A stretch of DNA of 34,753 bases from an uncultured Prevotellaceae bacterium (lineage in GTDB: Bacteria > Bacteroidota > Bacteroidia > Bacteroidales > Bacteroidaceae), in the NCBI GenBank assembly GCA_902778535.1, contig CACYYG010000026.1, forward strand, positions 12,026 through 46,778. The letters are read 5' to 3'. Below, piece after piece: positions 1 through 8,146 of this stretch; position 1 is the first letter of the stretch; every line of letters starts with the position of its first letter. Both the position numbers and the translations under genes were made by a program. The notes below the pieces were generated by a model that saw nothing but the letters and a program-made list of their open reading frames with translations, had not been told where the DNA came from and ran no database searches.

Positions 1-164
1 TGATTAAGTGAGAGAAGACCTGAGCTTGCTCGAGGTCTTCCGAACGGGAACGAGCTCGAGCAAAGCTCAAGGTCGTGATTAAGTGAGAGAAGACCTGAGT
101 ACGGAGGTGCGAGAATAGACCTTACGCTGAAAGCAGGCGTGCAAGCTATTCTTGTACCTCCGTA
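1..164. repeat. Structured leader repeats: one 24-mer twice, each followed by a hairpin
   Basis: An identical 24-mer starting TGATTAAGTGAGAGAAGACC lies at 1-24 and 76-99. The first copy runs into a hairpin (about 21-34 with 55-68, arms around GAGCTTGCTCGAG). The second runs into a longer one, with 19-nt arms at 100-118 and 146-164 that differ at two positions. The first copy touches the window edge, so the array may extend to the left. No convincing gene is seen in 1-450. Confidence 0.6.
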
Positions 165-219
165 CCTTCGTACCCCCGTACCCCCGTACCCCCGAAAAAC
201 ACGTACCTCCGTACCTCCG
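153..219. repeat. 8-bp tandem array, CGTACCYC-type
   Basis: Seven or so copies of an 8-bp unit (CGTACCTC, CGTACCTT or CGTACCCC) run from 153 to 219, broken once by an A-rich gap at about 195-201. The first units also form the right arm of the preceding hairpin. It is non-coding and its function is unknown. Confidence 0.7.
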
Positions 220-286
220 AATCGCCCGATGTTCGAACAAAAACGCGCGGTCTTCCTTCGTTAATTGTTAACAAATAAAAATTTTA

Positions 287-347
287 GTAACCCACGTGGT
301 TACTGTCAGTAACCCGCGTGGTTACAGGCAGTAACCCACGTGGTTAC
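287..347. repeat. Array of three CACGTG/CGCGTG-centred palindromes, 22-bp period
   Basis: Three near-palindromes of 17 bp lie at 287-303, 309-325 and 331-347: GTAACCCACGTGGTTAC, GTAACCCGCGTGGTTAC, then the first form again. The 5-bp spacers give an exact 22-bp period. The array lies about 105 bp upstream of the fumarase -7 box. A second array of the same design lies at 18982-19042. It could be an operator array or an intergenic REP-like element. Confidence 0.8.
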
Positions 348-453
348 TGTTTTATCACAAAGCGTTATTCTGGCCTCGCCGATCTGCGGCAGAGCCGCCC
401 AGATTTTTTTAAAGTTTTTCCACTTAAAAGTCACATATTTATAAAATAAGTTG

Positions 454-461
454 TACTTTTG
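454..461 (+). promoter_or_regulatory. Bacteroidetes -7 box for fumarase
   Basis: TACTTTTG fits TAnnTTTG and lies 28 bp before the fumarase ATG. No good TTTG -33 box is seen at 19-21 bp upstream, so only the -7 element is supported. An activator bound upstream might compensate. Confidence 0.55.
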
Positions 462-489
462 TAGCCGTAAAAACAAAACAATCAAGAAT

Positions 490-2136
490 ATGGCAACAAC
501 GACATTCAAGTACGCCCCGATGTTTCAGCTGGGCGAAGACAAGACCGAGTACAGACTTATCAGTAAGGACGGCATCAGCATCGGCCAATTTGAGGGCAAG
601 GACATCATCAAGGTGAGCCGCGAGGCCTTGACGCTGCTGGCTCAGCAGGCTTTCCACGATGTGGAGTTCATGCTCAGAAGAGAGCATAACCTGCAGGTGG
701 CCCAGATTCTGAGCGACCCCGAGGCCTCGGAGAACGACAAGTACGTTGCCCTGCAGTTCCTGCGCAATGCCGAGGTGGCTGCCCGCGGCATCCTGCCTTT
801 CTGTCAGGACACTGGCACCGCCATCATTCACGGCGAGAAGGGCCAGCAGGTGTGGACGGGCTTTGAGGACGAGGAGGCACTGAGCCTTGGCGTGTTCAAC
901 ACCTTCACGCAGGACAACCTGCGCTACTCGCAGAATGCTCCGCTGACGATGTACGAGGAGGTGAACACCCGCTGCAACCTGCCCGCACAGATTGACATCG
1001 AGGCCACCGAGGGCGACGAATATCGCTTCGTATTCGTGGCCAAGGGCGGCGGAAGCGCCAACAAAACCTATTTCTACCCGATGACCAAGGCCACCATCCA
1101 GAACGAGGGTACGCTCATCCCGTTCCTCGTGGAGAAGATAAAGAGCCTGGGTACGGCAGCCTGCCCGCCCTACCACATCGCCTTCGTCATCGGCGGCACC
1201 AGCGCTGAGAAGAACCTGCTCACCGTGAAGCTTGCCTCCATCAAATACTACGACTCGCTGCCCACGACGGGTGACGAGACGGGCCGTGCCTTCCGCGACA
1301 TCGACCTGGAGCAGAAACTGCTCGACGAGGCCCACCGCATCGGTCTCGGCGCACAGTTCGGCGGCAAGTATCTGGCTCACGACATCCGCGTGGTGCGCCT
1401 GCCGCGTCACGGTGCCAGCTGCCCCATCGGCATGGGCGTGAGCTGCTCGGCCGACCGCAACATCAAGGCGAAGATCAACCGCGACGGCATCTGGCTGGAG
1501 AAGATGGACAGCAACCCCAGCGAACTCATTCCCGCCGAGTATGCGAAGGCCGGCGAGGGAGAGAACACCATCGTCATCGACCTGAACGAAGGCATCGACA
1601 AGGTGCGTCAGGAGCTGTCGAAGTATCCCGTGTCGACTCGTGTCAACCTGAAGGGTACTATCATCGTGGCCCGCGACATTGCCCACGCCAAGCTGAAGGC
1701 CCGCATCGACGCCGGCGAAGAGATGCCTGAATACTTCAAGAAATATCCCGTGCTCTACGCCGGTCCTGCCAAGACGCCTGCCGGCTATCCCTGCGGCTCG
1801 ATGGGCCCGACAACGGCCAACCGCATGGATCCCTACGTGGACGAGTTCCAGTCGTTAGGCGCCTCGCTGGTGATGATTGCCAAGGGCAACCGCTCGCAGG
1901 TGGTGACCGACGCCTGCAAGAAGCACGGCGGCTTCTATCTCGGAAGCATCGGCGGCGCTGCTGCCGTCCTCTCGCAGTCGTGCATCAAGAGCATCGAGTG
2001 TGTAGAATATCCCGAACTGGGCATGGAGGCCATCTGGAAGATTGACGTTGAGGACTTCCCCGCCTTCATCCTCGTCGACGACAAGGGCAACGACTTCTTC
2101 AAGACACTTAAACCTTGGGCACCATGCGCAAAGTAA
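490..2136 (+). CDS. fumA: Fumarate hydratase, class I (iron-sulfur)
   Basis: Interconverts fumarate and L-malate in the cytoplasm. In Bacteroidales it works in the reductive branch leading from oxaloacetate to succinate. The 548-aa product has the full length of the single-chain class I family, with the alpha region first and the beta region last ([14 protein letters not shown] near the end). The three expected [4Fe-4S] ligands are visible as Cys105 (FCQDTGTA), Cys225 (ACPPYH) and Cys319 (GVSCSADRN), matching the E. coli FumA spacing. The ATG at 490 is preferred because it lies just downstream of a -7 box at 454-461; an in-frame TTG at 451 would overlap that promoter. The end overlaps the next gene by 13 bp. 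The cluster makes the enzyme oxygen-sensitive, as expected for an anaerobe. Identity is secure; the exact symbol is a family-level choice. Confidence 0.95.
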   Translation: MATTTFKYAPMFQLGEDKTEYRLISKDGISIGQFEGKDIIKVSREALTLLAQQAFHDVEFMLRREHNLQVAQILSDPEASENDKYVALQFLRNAEVAARGILPFCQDTGTAIIHGEKGQQVWTGFEDEEALSLGVFNTFTQDNLRYSQNAPLTMYEEVNTRCNLPAQIDIEATEGDEYRFVFVAKGGGSANKTYFYPMTKATIQNEGTLIPFLVEKIKSLGTAACPPYHIAFVIGGTSAEKNLLTVKLASIKYYDSLPTTGDETGRAFRDIDLEQKLLDEAHRIGLGAQFGGKYLAHDIRVVRLPRHGASCPIGMGVSCSADRNIKAKINRDGIWLEKMDSNPSELIPAEYAKAGEGENTIVIDLNEGIDKVRQELSKYPVSTRVNLKGTIIVARDIAHAKLKARIDAGEEMPEYFKKYPVLYAGPAKTPAGYPCGSMGPTTANRMDPYVDEFQSLGASLVMIAKGNRSQVVTDACKKHGGFYLGSIGGAAAVLSQSCIKSIECVEYPELGMEAIWKIDVEDFPAFILVDDKGNDFFKTLKPWAPCAK

Positions 2137-3695
2137 CATTCGCCGTCATAGCATTGCTGACCACATTGCTGGCTCTGCCTTCGCCGGCGCAGGACATGTT
2201 GCTCAGACGCGGCAACTGCATGCCGGAAGGCGAAGCCGGTGGCGGCGTGGCAGCAGGCCAGGGCAATGCTATGCGTCGTCTGCCGTCGGTCAACAAGAAC
2301 TGGGATGCCAACCGCGTCTATCGTCAGCTGGTCATCCTCATCTCGTTCTCCGACACTGACTTCAAGGAAGAAGACCCGCAGGCTTTCTACAACAGAATGC
2401 TCAATGAGGAGGGCTACAACCAGCGTCTCGGACCAGGATGCCTGGCTGAGTATTTCCGCGTGCAGTCGGGAGGATTGTTCAACGTGCAGTTCGATGTCTA
2501 CGGACCCTACAAAATCAGCAGCAAGGCACAGCCATACGAGGCTCCCAACGAAAACACGCACAACTACGGACGCAGTCAGATGATTGCCGCCACAAATATG
2601 TTTCTGGAAGAGCATCCCGACATTGACTTCTCGCAGTATGACTGGAACGGCAACGGCAAGGTGAATCAGGTCATCTACGTCTGTGCAGGATTCACCGGCA
2701 ATCAGAACAACGAGAAGTGCTATGGCTATATCTGGCCCAACACCAGCACGTTCACCACCATCAACACGCCCGACGGCAAGAAAATCTCAGACTACTCGTG
2801 CAGCAACGAATTGTGGGCCAACAACACTTCGTGCGGCTTCGGCACCATCGCCCACGAATTCACCCACTCCTTGGGCCTGCCCGACATCTACCCCACCTCG
2901 AACGATGACGACTACAGCGTGGTGGACGAGTGGGACCTGATGGACGGCGGTAACTTCACCAACTACGGCTGGTGCCCGCCCAACTACACTCCGTTGGAGA
3001 AGATGCTGTTGGGATGGCTGACACCCATCGAGCTTAACGAGCCCACAATCATCAGCAACCTGAAGAGTGTGGCCGACGGCGGCGAGACGTATATGGTAAA
3101 GAATACCAGCAACGAGTATTACCTGTTGGAGAACCGCCAGTGGAGCGGATGGGATATCGGACTGCCTGGCCAGGGACTGGTCATCTACCATGTAAACTAC
3201 GTTGCCTCCAGCTGGTCGGGCAACTCCGTCAACAACAAGCCCAATGCGCGTAACTTCCACCTTATCGCTGCCGACAACAGAGATTATAACGAATGGGACG
3301 ACTTCTTGATAGAAAGCGGAGCAAAGAGTCAATATGCCAATTCAGAACGCATGAACAACATGCACCTGAGCGGGGCACCCTATCCTCTGGCTAACGATGA
3401 AGGAATCCTCAACGATGCACTGACCGACACATCGGTGCCCGCTGCCGTCGTCTACAACAAGAACGCCGAGGACACGCTGTTCATGTCGAAGCCCATCACC
3501 GACATCGTGCAGAACGAAGACGGCACCGTGTCCTTTAAGTTCAAGAACGGTACGTTAGACGTCATTGACGACCTCGTCTCCGGTCTCGCAACAAAGGGCG
3601 AGGGAAACTTCTATGACCTGCAGGGACGTCGCATCTACGGCAAGCCGGCGCGCGGCCTCGTCATCAAGGACAACCGCAAGATGATCATTCGCTAA
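2124..3695 (+). CDS. Secreted M6-family metalloprotease with C-terminal tail
   Basis: Predicted secreted zinc endopeptidase of 523 aa. It starts with a signal peptide ([23 protein letters not shown]). The M6 catalytic motif is [11 protein letters not shown] beginning at His244, followed by the DEWDLMDGG segment typical of M6 proteases. The last 30 residues (YDLQGRRI, then [13 protein letters not shown]) resemble the short C-terminal sorting or anchoring tail of Prevotella secreted proteins, suggesting type IX-like export; that step is inference. The ATG at 2124 lies inside the fumarase gene, with the stop of the latter 13 bp further on, so the two are probably co-transcribed and translationally coupled. 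A second, larger M6 protease lies at 15828-18434. The natural substrate is unknown. Confidence 0.9.
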   Translation: MRKVTFAVIALLTTLLALPSPAQDMLLRRGNCMPEGEAGGGVAAGQGNAMRRLPSVNKNWDANRVYRQLVILISFSDTDFKEEDPQAFYNRMLNEEGYNQRLGPGCLAEYFRVQSGGLFNVQFDVYGPYKISSKAQPYEAPNENTHNYGRSQMIAATNMFLEEHPDIDFSQYDWNGNGKVNQVIYVCAGFTGNQNNEKCYGYIWPNTSTFTTINTPDGKKISDYSCSNELWANNTSCGFGTIAHEFTHSLGLPDIYPTSNDDDYSVVDEWDLMDGGNFTNYGWCPPNYTPLEKMLLGWLTPIELNEPTIISNLKSVADGGETYMVKNTSNEYYLLENRQWSGWDIGLPGQGLVIYHVNYVASSWSGNSVNNKPNARNFHLIAADNRDYNEWDDFLIESGAKSQYANSERMNNMHLSGAPYPLANDEGILNDALTDTSVPAAVVYNKNAEDTLFMSKPITDIVQNEDGTVSFKFKNGTLDVIDDLVSGLATKGEGNFYDLQGRRIYGKPARGLVIKDNRKMIIR

Positions 3696-3727
3696 CTCTA
3701 CTATTATTTATATTTTCTAACACAATT

Positions 3728-4522
3728 ATGAGACTTATTATTGAACCGAATTATGATTTGATGTCACAATGGGCAGCAAATCATGTCATTGAGAGAATCA
3801 ACGCCGCGAAGCCCACCGCTGAGAAGCCCTTCGTACTTGGACTGCCTACGGGCTCCAGCCCCATCGGCATGTACCGCTGCCTGGTAAAGGCCGTGCAGGA
3901 AGGCAAGGTAAGCTTCAAGAATGTGCTCACCTTCAACATGGACGAATATGTCGGGCTGCCCGAGGAGCATCCCGAGAGCTACCACAGCTTTATGTTCACC
4001 AACCTCTTTAATCATATCGACTGCCCGAAGGAGAATATCCACATTCTCAACGGCAACGCTCCCGACCTGGCTGCCGAGTGCGCCCACTACGAGCAGATGA
4101 TTGAGGAAGCCGGCGGCATCGACCTGTTCCTCGGCGGCATCGGCCCCGACGGTCACATCGCCTTCAACGAACCGGGTTCTTCGCTGACCAGCCGTACCCG
4201 CCAGAAGACGCTGACCACCGACACCATCATCGCCAATGCCCGCTTCTTCGAGGGCGACACCAACAAGGTGCCCAAGACGGCACTCACCGTCGGCGTAGGC
4301 ACCGTGATGGCTGCCAAGGAAGTGATGATTCTCGTCAATGGCCACGCCAAGTGCCGTGCTCTTCAGGCTGCCGTCGAGGGAAGCGTCAACCACATGTGGA
4401 CCATCAGCGCATTGCAGATGCACCAGCACGGCATCATCGTAGCCGACGACGCAGCCTGCGACGAGCTGAAGGTTGGCACCTACCGCTACTTCAAAGACAT
4501 TGAGAAGGACAATCTGCTGTAA
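3728..4522 (+). CDS. nagB: Glucosamine-6-phosphate deaminase
   Basis: Converts glucosamine 6-phosphate to fructose 6-phosphate and ammonia, feeding amino sugars into glycolysis. The 264-aa length is typical for NagB. Family landmarks are all present: LGLPTGSSP for the phosphate loop, FNMDEYVGL with Asp72, and [16 protein letters not shown] with His143; these two residues match the catalytic positions of the E. coli enzyme. The gene begins 32 bp after the M6 protease, without a clear promoter between them, and ends before a strong hairpin terminator at 4548-4587. No nagA or amino-sugar transporter is seen next to it. The assignment is secure. Confidence 0.97.
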   Translation: MRLIIEPNYDLMSQWAANHVIERINAAKPTAEKPFVLGLPTGSSPIGMYRCLVKAVQEGKVSFKNVLTFNMDEYVGLPEEHPESYHSFMFTNLFNHIDCPKENIHILNGNAPDLAAECAHYEQMIEEAGGIDLFLGGIGPDGHIAFNEPGSSLTSRTRQKTLTTDTIIANARFFEGDTNKVPKTALTVGVGTVMAAKEVMILVNGHAKCRALQAAVEGSVNHMWTISALQMHQHGIIVADDAACDELKVGTYRYFKDIEKDNLL

Positions 4523-4547
4523 GCAGTTCTCTTGGCAACGGACAAAC

Positions 4548-4587
4548 ACGGAAGAACACGGACTTTTCCCTGCTCTTCCGTTTTTTT
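4548..4587 (+). terminator. Rho-independent terminator after nagB
   Basis: ACGGAAGA (4548-4555) pairs with TCTTCCGT (4574-4581) and is followed by a run of seven T. It lies 25 bp after the nagB stop. The stem is only 8 bp and the loop is long (18 nt), so efficiency is uncertain. It merges into the tandem array that follows. Confidence 0.6.
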
Positions 4588-4590
4588 GTA

Positions 4591-4813
4591 TTCCTCCGTT
4601 GCAAAAGGAACAATCCGTGTCCTTCCGTGTTCCTCCGTTGCAAAAGGAACAATCCGCGTCCTTCCGTGTTCCTCCGATGTAATAGAACTATCCGTGTCCT
4701 TCCGTGTTCCTCCGTTGCAATAGAACTATCCGCGTCCTTCCGTGTTCCTCCGTTGCAAAAGGAACTATCCGCGTCCTTCCGTGTTCCTCCGATGCAAAAA
4801 ACAATCCGTATGC
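4591..4813. repeat. 38/39-bp tandem array between nagB and trkH
   Basis: Six units begin with TTCCTCCG at 4591, 4630, 4669, 4707, 4745 and 4784, giving periods of 39, 39, 38, 38 and 39 bp. Each unit contains a TCCGTGTCCTTCCGTG-like stretch and a GCAAAAGGAAC- or GCAATAGAAC-like stretch. The array fills the space between convergent genes and ends one base before the trkH stop codon. Short open frames across it are repeats of the same peptide and are not credible genes. Confidence 0.85.
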
Positions 4814-6268
4814 TCAGTTCTTCTTCCAGAAAGAGCGGGTGAAGAGCACGAGGACGGCGATAATCTCAAGACGGCCGACAAGCATCAGGAAAGAACAAAG
4901 CCACTTCAACCCGTCACTAAGATCTGACCACGACATCTGCGGGCCGATATTCGTGTCTAAGCCCGCGCCCACATTGCTGATAAGGCTCAGCGAGATGGTC
5001 ATCGCGTTGGTGATGTCAATGCCCGAGAGCACCATAGCCACGGCAGTAACAAGCAGCATGATGATGTAAAGCGTGAAGAAAGCCAGCAGCGTCACCAGCC
5101 TACCCTGCGGCACGTTCTGTCCGGCCAAACGCACGGGCAGCACGGCATTGGGATGCAGAATGTGATGGAACTCGTTGCGCAGCACACGCAGCAGCATCAG
5201 CACACGGATGCTCTTGAAACCGCCAGTGGTACTGCCGGCACAGGCTCCCATGAACATCAGCACGCCGAGTATGACCCATGTAATGTGGGGCCATGCGCCT
5301 GCATCGGTGTTGCTCAGGCCCGTGGTGGTGATGAACGACACCACCTGGAAGAGCGACGAACGCAACGCCTCCTCCACATCGTAACCCATGCGAGTCATAA
5401 GCAGGTACATAATCCACAGCGTGGCACCAAGGATGGTGAAAACGTAGAGCTTAAACTCAGAGTTGCGCACAATGGCGCCAGCCTTGAGCTTAAAGAAAAA
5501 GAGATAGAGCAGAGTGAAGTTGATGCCTGCAAGAAACTGGAAGAGGATGGCCAGATACTCGATGGTAGGCGAGGCAAGGAAGATACTGCCGTTATGGGTA
5601 GAAAAGCCGCCTGTGGCCGTAGTTGTCATCGAATAGTTGGTAGCGTCGAACCAGTCCATTCCACATGCCCAGAACGACACGCCGCACGCAATAGTGAGCA
5701 ACAGGTAGATGCTCCATATCCACTTCGAGCTGGTCGACAGCCTCGGGTGCAGCTTCGACCGCATCGGTCCGGTGGCCTCAGCAGCGAACACTTTCACGCT
5801 GCCGCCCACCAGCGAGGGCAGCACCGCAACGGTGAAGAACACAATGCCCAAGCCGCCAATCCACTGCATCAGCGAACGCCAGAACAGCAAACCGTGCGAG
5901 AGCGACTCCACATTGTCGATGACAGTAGCGCCCGTCGTGGTAAAGCCCGACATCGTCTCGAAGTAGGCGCTGGCCAGGTTCGTCACCGACCCGCTGAGTA
6001 GGAACGGCACCATGCCGAAGAGCGAGAAAACCACCCATATCAGCGACACCACAACGTATGCGTCGCGGCGGCTCAGTGAGTTGTCGGCCTCGTGGCCAAA
6101 ATAGCGGAAAAGGAATGCGCCAGCCATCGTCAGCGCCGTCGAGGTAATGAACATCGTCATGTCGGCCTCGCCGTAAATAATGGTCATCAGCAGGCAACAC
6201 GCCATGAAGAACGCCTCCATGAAGAGCAGCGAACCCAGAATCTTGGCTATGAGCTTCCAGTTAATCAT
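4814..6268 (-). CDS. trkH: TrkH-family potassium uptake protein
   Basis: Inner-membrane K+ translocation subunit, 484 aa, with about ten hydrophobic segments organised as repeated helix-loop-helix units. The selectivity-filter loops are visible as FTTTGAT, TTTATGGFSTH, TTTGLSNTD and SNVGAGLD, the four positions expected for TrkH/KtrB. SMQWIGGLG-type and GACAGSTTGG segments are also typical. No TrkA/KtrA regulatory subunit is encoded in this window, so its partner must be elsewhere. A probable promoter lies at 6381-6412, leaving about 105 nt of untranslated leader. The 3' end abuts the 38/39-bp tandem array. Confidence 0.93.
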   Translation of the reverse strand: MINWKLIAKILGSLLFMEAFFMACCLLMTIIYGEADMTMFITSTALTMAGAFLFRYFGHEADNSLSRRDAYVVVSLIWVVFSLFGMVPFLLSGSVTNLASAYFETMSGFTTTGATVIDNVESLSHGLLFWRSLMQWIGGLGIVFFTVAVLPSLVGGSVKVFAAEATGPMRSKLHPRLSTSSKWIWSIYLLLTIACGVSFWACGMDWFDATNYSMTTTATGGFSTHNGSIFLASPTIEYLAILFQFLAGINFTLLYLFFFKLKAGAIVRNSEFKLYVFTILGATLWIMYLLMTRMGYDVEEALRSSLFQVVSFITTTGLSNTDAGAWPHITWVILGVLMFMGACAGSTTGGFKSIRVLMLLRVLRNEFHHILHPNAVLPVRLAGQNVPQGRLVTLLAFFTLYIIMLLVTAVAMVLSGIDITNAMTISLSLISNVGAGLDTNIGPQMSWSDLSDGLKWLCSFLMLVGRLEIIAVLVLFTRSFWKKN

Positions 6269-6380
6269 TTCCTCTGTGCCGTTGGCGCCGTCATCTCACA
6301 CGTTTTCTTCCTCTAAGAAACCCGTAACATGCGAGATGAACTCTATCGTTGAGCCGAGGCACGTCTTTGTGAAAACGGTG

Positions 6381-6412
6381 CAAAGATACGAAAGAAAATC
6401 CGAACCTGCAAG
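6381..6412 (-). promoter_or_regulatory. Probable trkH promoter
   Basis: On the minus strand TATCTTTG (6381-6388) matches TAnnTTTG. A CTTG close to the TTTG -33 box lies 20 bp upstream (6409-6412). Confidence 0.55.
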
Positions 6413-6523
6413 CGATTCGGTTTTTTTCTGCAAAAGGGAAAGCCTTCGTCTTTCATTAAACGCGGAGCATAACAAAATGAATTCCCAAGCCACCTATTAT
6501 CAGTAACTTGGGAAATATATCTG

Positions 6524-6597
6524 TGTCGACACTTGGACTCGAACCAAGGACCCCCACCATGTCAAGGTGATACTCTAACCAGCTGAGCTATGCCGAC
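6524..6597 (-). tRNA. tRNA-Val(GAC)
   Basis: The minus strand folds as a 74-nt cloverleaf. The acceptor GTCGGCA pairs with TGTCGAC (one G-T pair), the anticodon loop TTGACAT gives GAC, and the T arm is CTTGG-TTCGAGT-CCAAG. CCA is not encoded. It is the second gene of a two-tRNA unit, 9 nt behind tRNA-Leu. Confidence 0.95.
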
Positions 6598-6606
6598 TTG
6601 TTGTTG

Positions 6607-6688
6607 TGCGCCTGACAGGACTCGAACCTGCACTTCGCGAGAAACCAGATCCTAAGTCTGGCGCGTCTACCAATTCCGCCACAGGCGC
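6607..6688 (-). tRNA. tRNA-Leu(TAG)
   Basis: An 82-nt class II cloverleaf on the minus strand. The acceptor arms GCGCCTG and CAGGCGC pair fully, the anticodon stem CCAGA/TCTGG encloses CTTAGGA with anticodon TAG, and a long variable arm follows. CCA is not encoded. The promoter lies at 6728-6759. Confidence 0.95.
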
Positions 6689-6727
6689 CTAAAGGGCTTT
6701 TTGCGGCCTCTTGGCCTTTTGCGGGTG

Positions 6728-6759
6728 CAAAGGTACTACATTTTCGCGAAACCGCCAAA
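6728..6759 (-). promoter_or_regulatory. Promoter of the tRNA-Leu/tRNA-Val unit
   Basis: The minus strand reads TTTG (6756-6759), 20 bp, TACCTTTG (6728-6735), a full match to the Bacteroidetes consensus. It lies 40 bp upstream of tRNA-Leu. Confidence 0.8.
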
Positions 6760-6805
6760 CTTTTCACCTGTTTTTTTAAAAACTACGCAATTTGTTCTTT
6801 GTTTG

Positions 6806-6858
6806 AAGACAACAGAGACAACTATGACAACATCTAAGCGCCAAGTTGTCTTTGTCTT
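6806..6858 (-). terminator. Hairpin just after cdsA, possible transcript end
   Basis: Arms at 6806-6822 and 6845-6858 pair over 14 bp with a 3-nt bulge (repeated AGACAAC/GTTGTCT). The hairpin starts 1 nt after the cdsA stop. The T-run lies on the plus-strand side, so it is not a textbook terminator for the minus strand; it may only protect the 3' end. Confidence 0.35.
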
Positions 6859-6859
6859 T

Positions 6860-7702
6860 TTACAAGAGGGCGAGGGTGAAGAGATAGACGACGACAGCGG
6901 GAATGGCCAGCAGAGAGGAGTCGAAGCGGTCGAGCATACCGCCATGACCGGGCAGGATATTGCCGCTGTCCTTGATGCCCAGCGTGCGCTTGAAGAGGCT
7001 CTCGATGAGATCGCCCCACGTGCCGAAGACGACGACGACCAAGCCCATGCCCATCCATTGCAAAGTAGTGAGATTGGTGACAATGCCCTTTTCAGTGGTG
7101 ATGTAGGAAATGAGCCACGCGGCCACGAGGACGAAGACGCCACCGCCAATGCTGCCCTCCCATGACTTGCCTGGAGAGACACGCGGGAAGAGCTTGTGAC
7201 GTCCAAGGAGCGAGCCGGTGCAGTAGGCACCGCTGTCGTTGACCCAAAGGAAGATGAACACCGAGAGAGGCAGCAGCCAAGGCACGTCGCTGTTGGTGAA
7301 CTGGAAGGCCAGCACGTTCAAGAGTGAGAACGGCAGGGCTATATAGAGCTGCGACATCATGGTATAGGCCCAGTTAACGATGGGGTCTTTGGCCTTCAGA
7401 TAGAGTTCACTCACCAACAGATAGATGATGGTGGCGAGCCAGGGAATGAACGCGAGGTTGAGCGTATCGAGTCCGCGTGCGTGCACGGCCATAGCCAGGA
7501 AGAACAGCACACCGGCAACGCTGCAGATGAACTGGTTAATCTGCACGTTCTCGCGCTCATTGACCAGTCCGGCAAACTCCCAGATGGTCATGCCGGTGAC
7601 CAGAGAGAACAGAAACACCATCGCCACGGGGTTGAGAAAGCTCACCACGATGGCCGTCACGAAAATTATGCCTGTTATCGTTCTTACAATGAAATTGCTC
7701 AT
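6860..7702 (-). CDS. cdsA: Phosphatidate cytidylyltransferase
   Basis: Makes CDP-diacylglycerol from phosphatidic acid and CTP in the inner membrane, the entry step to most phospholipids. The 280-aa protein has multiple hydrophobic helices and the CdsA signature near its end: SLFKRTLGIKDSGNILPGHGG, with the conserved K-R, K-D and H-G-G. SPGKSWEGSIGG earlier is also typical. It is the last gene of the rsfS-ftsH-cdsA operon. The inverted-repeat arm at 7709-7731 ends 6 bp before its ATG, so the translation initiation region has been reshaped by the repeat. Confidence 0.96.
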   Translation of the reverse strand: MSNFIVRTITGIIFVTAIVVSFLNPVAMVFLFSLVTGMTIWEFAGLVNERENVQINQFICSVAGVLFFLAMAVHARGLDTLNLAFIPWLATIIYLLVSELYLKAKDPIVNWAYTMMSQLYIALPFSLLNVLAFQFTNSDVPWLLPLSVFIFLWVNDSGAYCTGSLLGRHKLFPRVSPGKSWEGSIGGGVFVLVAAWLISYITTEKGIVTNLTTLQWMGMGLVVVVFGTWGDLIESLFKRTLGIKDSGNILPGHGGMLDRFDSSLLAIPAVVVYLFTLALL

Positions 7703-7708
7703 GGTTTT

Positions 7709-7731
7709 GGTGGAGGGTTAAAGGTGGAGGG
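7709..7731. repeat. Left arm of 23-bp perfect inverted repeat
   Basis: A G-rich arm beginning GGTGGAGGGTTAAAGG is the exact reverse complement of 8154-8176. It is followed by a 7-bp duplication (TGGAGGG) and then AGA, so pairing can continue past a bulge. It lies in the 5' leader of cdsA. Confidence 0.9.
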
Positions 7732-7741
7732 TGGAGGGAGA

Positions 7742-8119
7742 TTAGTTTTGCTGCGGTATTTTTGAAAAAAGATTTTTTCTTAATCCAGACATTATTCTTG
7801 ATAAATGGTCAGCTATGTCTTCTGTTTTTTCTAATTCTTCCATAGATATATATCCGAGAGACTGGGCTATGTCTAATTGGCAGAGTACTTCAATCATCGA
7901 AGCATAAGAAATTTCAAGGAAATGCAAGCGTTCTTTTATTGCCATTCGCCCCATTCCTTCTGCAATATTAGAAGGAACAGAAACTGCAGCTCTTCTTATT
8001 TGGTCGCAGATGGCATACTGCTCAAATGGAGGAAACTTTCTTTGCAAGGAATACACATAAATCGTAAACTCCTTTGCTATTCTATAGGCATCAAGTTTCT
8101 TGTAAAAGAAATCTTTCAT
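7742..8119 (-). CDS. Four-helix bundle protein (23S rRNA IVS-type)
   Basis: A 125-aa protein of the four-helix bundle family first known from intervening sequences in 23S rRNA genes. Typical features are the start DFFYKKLDAYRIAKEF, the middle IRRAAVSVPSNIAEGMGR, and the helix ERLHFLEISYASMIEVLCQL. The family forms small ring-like oligomers and a relative (Avd) binds nucleic acid in diversity-generating retroelements; no function is proven here. Its AT-rich coding sequence contrasts with the GC-rich ftsH and cdsA on either side, which suggests later arrival. The stop codon touches the left repeat arm and the ATG lies 34 bp inside the right arm. It would be co-transcribed within the ftsH-cdsA message. 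Confidence 0.9.
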   Translation of the reverse strand: MKDFFYKKLDAYRIAKEFTIYVYSLQRKFPPFEQYAICDQIRRAAVSVPSNIAEGMGRMAIKERLHFLEISYASMIEVLCQLDIAQSLGYISMEELEKTEDIADHLSRIMSGLRKNLFSKIPQQN

Positions 8120-8146
8120 TTTATTCTTGCGATTTGAAGGGACGAA

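Noticed and set aside
153-347. Possible CRISPR array in the leader region
   Set aside because: The units are 8 or 17 bp with no unique spacers of 30 bp or more, and there are no cas genes.
439-1686. Long minus-strand open frame (415 aa) antisense to fumarase
   Set aside because: It mirrors the GC-rich codons of the well-supported fumarase and has no recognisable domain or start context.
4473-4927. Several short plus-strand frames with repeated VFLRCK/RVPPLQ peptides
   Set aside because: They are translations of the 38/39-bp tandem array in different frames.
5153-6001. Plus-strand 282-aa frame antisense to trkH
   Set aside because: It has no family features and lies opposite a clear membrane transporter gene.
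6806-6858. Strong terminator for cdsA
   Set aside because: The hairpin is real but the T-run is on the wrong side for the minus strand, so only a low-confidence entry is given.
7425-7765. Plus-strand frames opposite the start of cdsA
   Set aside because: They lie antisense to conserved CdsA sequence and end in the inverted repeat.
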